DNA from: Pseudomonadota bacterium
GTDB taxonomy: Bacteria > Pseudomonadota > Alphaproteobacteria > Acetobacterales > Acetobacteraceae
Direction: 5' to 3'
Assembly (NCBI GenBank): GCA_021805485.1
Contig: JAJZFF010000216.1
Span: forward strand, 1 to 9,382
Length of the DNA stretch: 9,382 nucleotides
The notes under the pieces are model-generated. The model was not told the DNA's origin. It did no database searches and was given only the letters and a program-made list of their open reading frames with translations. Shown here in pieces: positions 6,585 to 9,382 of this stretch. The position numbers were made by a program, and so were the translations under genes. How positions within the stretch are numbered: the first letter of the stretch is position 1; every line of letters begins with the position of its first letter.

Positions 6585-7837
6585 CCGAGCACCTCGCATG
6601 CCGGCGCCCGGGCGGCACGGTCGAGCACGCGGCTCACCACCGCGGTCCAGTCCCAGGCCGCCCGCGCCTGCGAGGCCGCTTGCCCGCCGAGCTGGCGGCA
6701 GAGTCCAGGCTCGTCGAGGAGCCGCCGGATCGCGGTGACGCAGGCGGAGAGGTCGTCGGGCGGATAGAGCAGCCCGGTGACACCGTCGGCCAGCAGGGAC
6801 TCGATCTGGCCGATGCGCGGCGCCACCACCGGCCGCCCGGCGGACAGCGATTCCACGATCTTCAGGGGCGAGAAATAGAACCCGTCCTGGGCTGGATAGG
6901 GCGCCACCGTCAGGTCCATCGCCGCCAGATGCGCCGGGATCGCGGCGTGTGGCACCGCGCCGGTGAACACCGCCGCTTCGCCCTGGCCGAGCGAGGCAGC
7001 CAGCGCCTGCGCCTCGGCCAGCTTCGGCCCCGCGCCGACCGCCAGCAGCCGCACCCGCGGTATCGCCTGGCGCAGCCGGCCCAGCGCCTCGATCAGGAAG
7101 CCGACGCCGTGCCACGCCTTGAAACTGCCAACGAAGCCGATCACTGGATCATCGCCCAGCCCCCAGCGCTGGCGGACCTCGGCGGCGCCCAACGGGTCGG
7201 CCCGGAACAAGCCCGTGTCGACACCGTTCGGCGTGACCAGCACGCGGGCATCCGGCACCCCGGCGGCCAGCAGGTGCGCGCGCACGTCGTCCGAAACCGG
7301 GACGGCGAGATCCGCTCCCCGCCACGAGCGCGCCTCGCGCTCGGCGGCGAGGTCGCGCAGGGCGAGGCCACGGTATCGTGCCTGCTCCTCCGCCAGCGGC
7401 GCGTTCACCTCGAGCACGCGCGGCACACCGCAGGCCGCGGCGATGGCGATGCCGGCCAGATGGAACAGAGCGTGCCGTTCATAGACGAGATCCGGCCGCA
7501 CCCCTTCCAGCGCCAATGCGGCGAGCGCCCGCGCCACCAGCGCGCGATCATGCGCCAGCACGGTCAGCTCGCGCCGATACAGTGGCTCGGCCAGTGTGGC
7601 GGCGGGCAGGCCGAGGCGCTCGCCCTCCGCGAGGAGCGCCGCCTCGTCGATCGCCGGCGGAAGCTCGATCAGCCGCCCAGGCGGCGGCGCATTGCCCTCC
7701 CCGGCGCGCGAGCAGACCAGCGTCACGTCGTGGCCGAGCCGCGCCAGCGCCGTCACGACCGAGCGCACATGCACCGAGGCCCCCTTGTCGCCAAGGACCG
7801 GAATGCCGCGATCGAGATTGAGGTAGACGATCCGCAT
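6581..7837 (-). CDS. GT4 family glycosyltransferase
   Basis: This 418-residue protein of the GT-B fold transfers a sugar from a nucleotide-sugar donor, probably to a glycan or lipid acceptor at the cytoplasmic membrane face. The N-terminal acceptor half begins MRIVYLNLDRGIPVLGDKGA and has a Gly-rich GDKGASVH loop (16-23) and PDLVYERH (115-122). The C-terminal donor half shows TPNGVD (202-207), GFVGSFKAWHGV (234-245), AVGAGP (266-271) and FYFSPLKIVESLSAG (320-334). Glu329 corresponds to the second Glu of the GT4 EX7E motif, while the first position is Tyr321, as in the common FYFSPLK subgroup. No signal peptide or membrane helix is evident. The start ATG at 7837 lies 5 bases after the upstream gene's stop; a GTG at 7846 would give three more residues and a 4-base GTGA overlap. 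Neither has a good ribosome site. Sugar and linkage are unknown. Confidence 0.92.
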   Translation of the reverse strand: MRIVYLNLDRGIPVLGDKGASVHVRSVVTALARLGHDVTLVCSRAGEGNAPPPGRLIELPPAIDEAALLAEGERLGLPAATLAEPLYRRELTVLAHDRALVARALAALALEGVRPDLVYERHALFHLAGIAIAAACGVPRVLEVNAPLAEEQARYRGLALRDLAAEREARSWRGADLAVPVSDDVRAHLLAAGVPDARVLVTPNGVDTGLFRADPLGAAEVRQRWGLGDDPVIGFVGSFKAWHGVGFLIEALGRLRQAIPRVRLLAVGAGPKLAEAQALAASLGQGEAAVFTGAVPHAAIPAHLAAMDLTVAPYPAQDGFYFSPLKIVESLSAGRPVVAPRIGQIESLLADGVTGLLYPPDDLSACVTAIRRLLDEPGLCRQLGGQAASQARAAWDWTAVVSRVLDRAARAPACEVLG

Positions 7838-7842
7838 CGGCG

Positions 7843-9382
7843 TCACGCCGCCGCCGGCTCGGCGTCGGCGTCGGCGAGCGAGGGCGTGACCGCCTCGCAG
7901 ACGAGGGAGCCGACGAGCCCCCGCAGCGCCCGCGTGTTCTGCCAGCAATCGAAGCAGCCATCGAGCCGGCTGCGCGCGGCGGCGGCCAGCCGCTGGCCGA
8001 GCATCGGCTCGATGAGCAGACGCGCCATCGCCGCGGCCAGCGCCGCGGGGTCGTTCGGCGGCACCAGGAGCCCGGTGCGCTCGTGCTCGACCAGCTCGGG
8101 GACGCCCGAGACCGCGGTGGAAACCACGGGCACGCCCGTCGCCATCGCCTCGACGATGACATTGGGAATCCCGTCGCGATCGCCATCGTCGGTGATGCGC
8201 GGCGCGAGCGCGAAGAGGTCCGCCTGGGCGAACAGCCCGATCAGATTGTCGTGGGTCATCGCCCCTTCGAGCGTGACGACGCCATCGAGGCCACGGGCGG
8301 CGATGTCGGCAGCGAGCGTCTCGCGCAGCGGCCCGGCGCCGACGATGCGGCAGCGGAACCGCTGCCCCTGGGCCGCCAGAATGGCACAGGCGGCGATCAG
8401 ATCATCGAGCCCCTTCTTCGCCACCAGCCTGGCCACACACAGGATCTGCGCCTCCGCGCCGAGCGCCAGGAAGCTGTAGCGCGGCACGCGATAGCGGAAC
8501 CGCGATAGATCGATGCCGTGATAGATGAGGTTCACCTTGCGGTGCGACTCCGCCGGCAGCACCTGGCGCAGATACTCCACATTGTGATGCGTGCAGGTGA
8601 CCACGAACGCGGCGGCGTTCACGCGCTTGCGTATGACTTTTGCCGGCGTCAGGTACAGATCCTTGGCGTGGGTCGTGAAGCTGAACGGCCGTCCCGACAT
8701 GACCGAGGCGAATCGCGCCACCGCCGCCGGCGCATTGGCGAAATGGGCGTGGATGTGGGTGATGCCGCGCTCGCGGCAAAGCGTGGCCAGGAACCCGGCC
8801 CGCAGGAACTGCTTCCACACCGAGAGCGGGTTCGGCGACTGCACCGACCAGAGCGCGGCGCGGCCGACCGCGCCGGCATAGCGCAGCGGCGCCGCCGCCA
8901 GACTCGCCGCGTGGGCCCGCGCCAGCACCGCCAGCTTCCGGCCCAGGGTGAGCGGCAGATGGTGCACCGGCGCCGCGACCCGCGACACCATGGGATGGTG
9001 CGGCGGCGGCTCCGGCGGCAGCAGCGAATAGATTTCGAGCCGCTCGCCGAGTTCCTCCATGGCGCAGATCTCGTTGAGGATGAAGGTCTCGCTGAGCCGC
9101 GGGTAGCGCTTCATGACATAGGCGACGCGCCGGCCATGCGCCGGCGTCGGCGCCGCTTGCACCGGGGCTGGCGCCGCCGGCACCGGCGCGGGGCTCCGCG
9201 TGGCCGCGAGGTCGGCGATCGCCGCGGCGGCGCGGCGCGCGCCATCGAGATCGATCACGCCGGCGCGCCGTGCCGGTGGCGCCCGCTCCGCCAGCACGAC
9301 CGGCAACATGGCGGCGAGCCGCGCCGCCAGGTCCGCCCCCTCCTCGGCCACCCGCACCAGGCCGAGCCGCTCCAGCAGGCGC
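7843..9382 (-). CDS. GT4 glycosyltransferase, WcaL-like, with extra N-terminal segment (5' end off window)
   Basis: The visible 512 residues are open to the right edge. From about residue 84 there is a full GT4 enzyme of the colanic-acid WcaL/ExoL-like group: VAYVMKRYPRLSETFILNEI (86-105), HIHAHFANAPA (209-219), SFTTHAKDLYLTP (234-246), a donor half with ILCVARLVAKKG (313-324), RIVGAGPL (345-352) and DGIPNVIVEAMATG (403-416). In the EX7E motif the first Glu is Asp403 and the second is Glu411. Residues 1-60 precede an Ala/Pro-rich linker (about 61-83) and look like the C-terminal end of another glycosyltransferase (LGLVRV near the start, VIDLDGARRAAAAIADL later), so the gene may encode a two-enzyme fusion. 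If not a fusion, the GTG at 9357 or ATG at 9309 could start a shorter protein; neither has a clear ribosome site. It heads the visible minus-strand operon. Confidence 0.88.
   Translation of the reverse strand, partial: RLLERLGLVRVAEEGADLAARLAAMLPVVLAERAPPARRAGVIDLDGARRAAAAIADLAATRSPAPVPAAPAPVQAAPTPAHGRRVAYVMKRYPRLSETFILNEICAMEELGERLEIYSLLPPEPPPHHPMVSRVAAPVHHLPLTLGRKLAVLARAHAASLAAAPLRYAGAVGRAALWSVQSPNPLSVWKQFLRAGFLATLCRERGITHIHAHFANAPAAVARFASVMSGRPFSFTTHAKDLYLTPAKVIRKRVNAAAFVVTCTHHNVEYLRQVLPAESHRKVNLIYHGIDLSRFRYRVPRYSFLALGAEAQILCVARLVAKKGLDDLIAACAILAAQGQRFRCRIVGAGPLRETLAADIAARGLDGVVTLEGAMTHDNLIGLFAQADLFALAPRITDDGDRDGIPNVIVEAMATGVPVVSTAVSGVPELVEHERTGLLVPPNDPAALAAAMARLLIEPMLGQRLAAAARSRLDGCFDCWQNTRALRGLVGSLVCEAVTPSLADADAEPAAA
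9133..9201 (-). other. Ala/Pro-rich interdomain linker in the right-edge glycosyltransferase
   Basis: Encodes visible residues about 61-83 of the right-edge protein, dominated by Ala and Pro (SPAPVPAAPAPVQAAPTPAH). Such sequence is typically extended and flexible. It separates the GT4 domain from a preceding compact-looking segment of about 60 residues, which is the main reason to suspect a multidomain protein and not a misplaced start. Confidence 0.6.

Noticed and set aside
4725..6767. Very long open frame (about 680 codons) on the plus strand opposite the exporter
   Set aside because: It is antisense to a gene with every expected exporter motif. Its translation is dominated by Arg, Gln, His and Gly with no recognisable domain, as is usual for GC-rich shadow frames.
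6585..7115. Possible N-terminal extension of the exporter by 177 residues
   Set aside because: It overlaps the glycosyltransferase coding sequence out of frame and has no membrane or peptidase-like domain. The ATGA junction gives a normal exporter length.
6680..8479. Long plus-strand open frame (about 600 codons) opposite the two glycosyltransferases
   Set aside because: It spans the junction of two clear minus-strand genes, is low-complexity and Arg/Gln/His-rich, and has no hydrophobic core pattern or known motif.

Overview
The window is very GC-rich (about 70% by eye) and almost wholly coding. Its genes favour G/C at third codon positions, and its proteins are rich in Ala, Arg, Leu and Gly. 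This, with the protein types present, suggests an alphaproteobacterium, perhaps Rhodospirillales/Acetobacteraceae or a related rhizobial group. That placement is an impression from composition, not a phylogenetic result. No RNA genes, CRISPR arrays, insertion sequences or phage genes were seen, and there is no gene-free stretch longer than about 60 bases.

Left half (1-4113, plus strand): a four-gene ABC importer operon of the spermidine/putrescine (Pot) type, ordered ATPase, periplasmic binding protein, permease 1, permease 2. The ATPase is cut by the left edge just after its Walker A motif. The binding protein has a clear signal peptide and ribosome binding site. Permease 1 carries an extra periplasmic segment of about 140 residues between its first two membrane helices, and permease 2 overlaps it by an ATGA junction. 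Together they should capture a small cationic or amine solute in the periplasm and import it with ATP. The exact substrate cannot be read from the sequence.

Right half (4171-9382, minus strand, converging on the first operon across a 57-base gap): a tightly packed operon read from right to left. It contains a GT4 glycosyltransferase (WcaL-like) cut by the right edge, a second GT4 glycosyltransferase, a fused membrane/ATPase ABC exporter of the MsbA/PglK/NdvA type, and a small histidine (phosphoglycerate-mutase-like) phosphatase. Junctions are 5 bases, a 4-base ATGA overlap, and 2 bases, so the genes are almost certainly co-transcribed and probably translationally coupled. The likely job is to assemble a glycan or glycolipid on the cytoplasmic side and move it across the inner membrane. 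The phosphatase may act on a phosphorylated intermediate or metabolite.

The most interesting points are this compact glycan-export operon with a built-in histidine phosphatase, and the apparent fusion at the right edge. There, about 60 residues resembling the C-terminal tail of a different glycosyltransferase run through an Ala/Pro linker into the GT4 domain.
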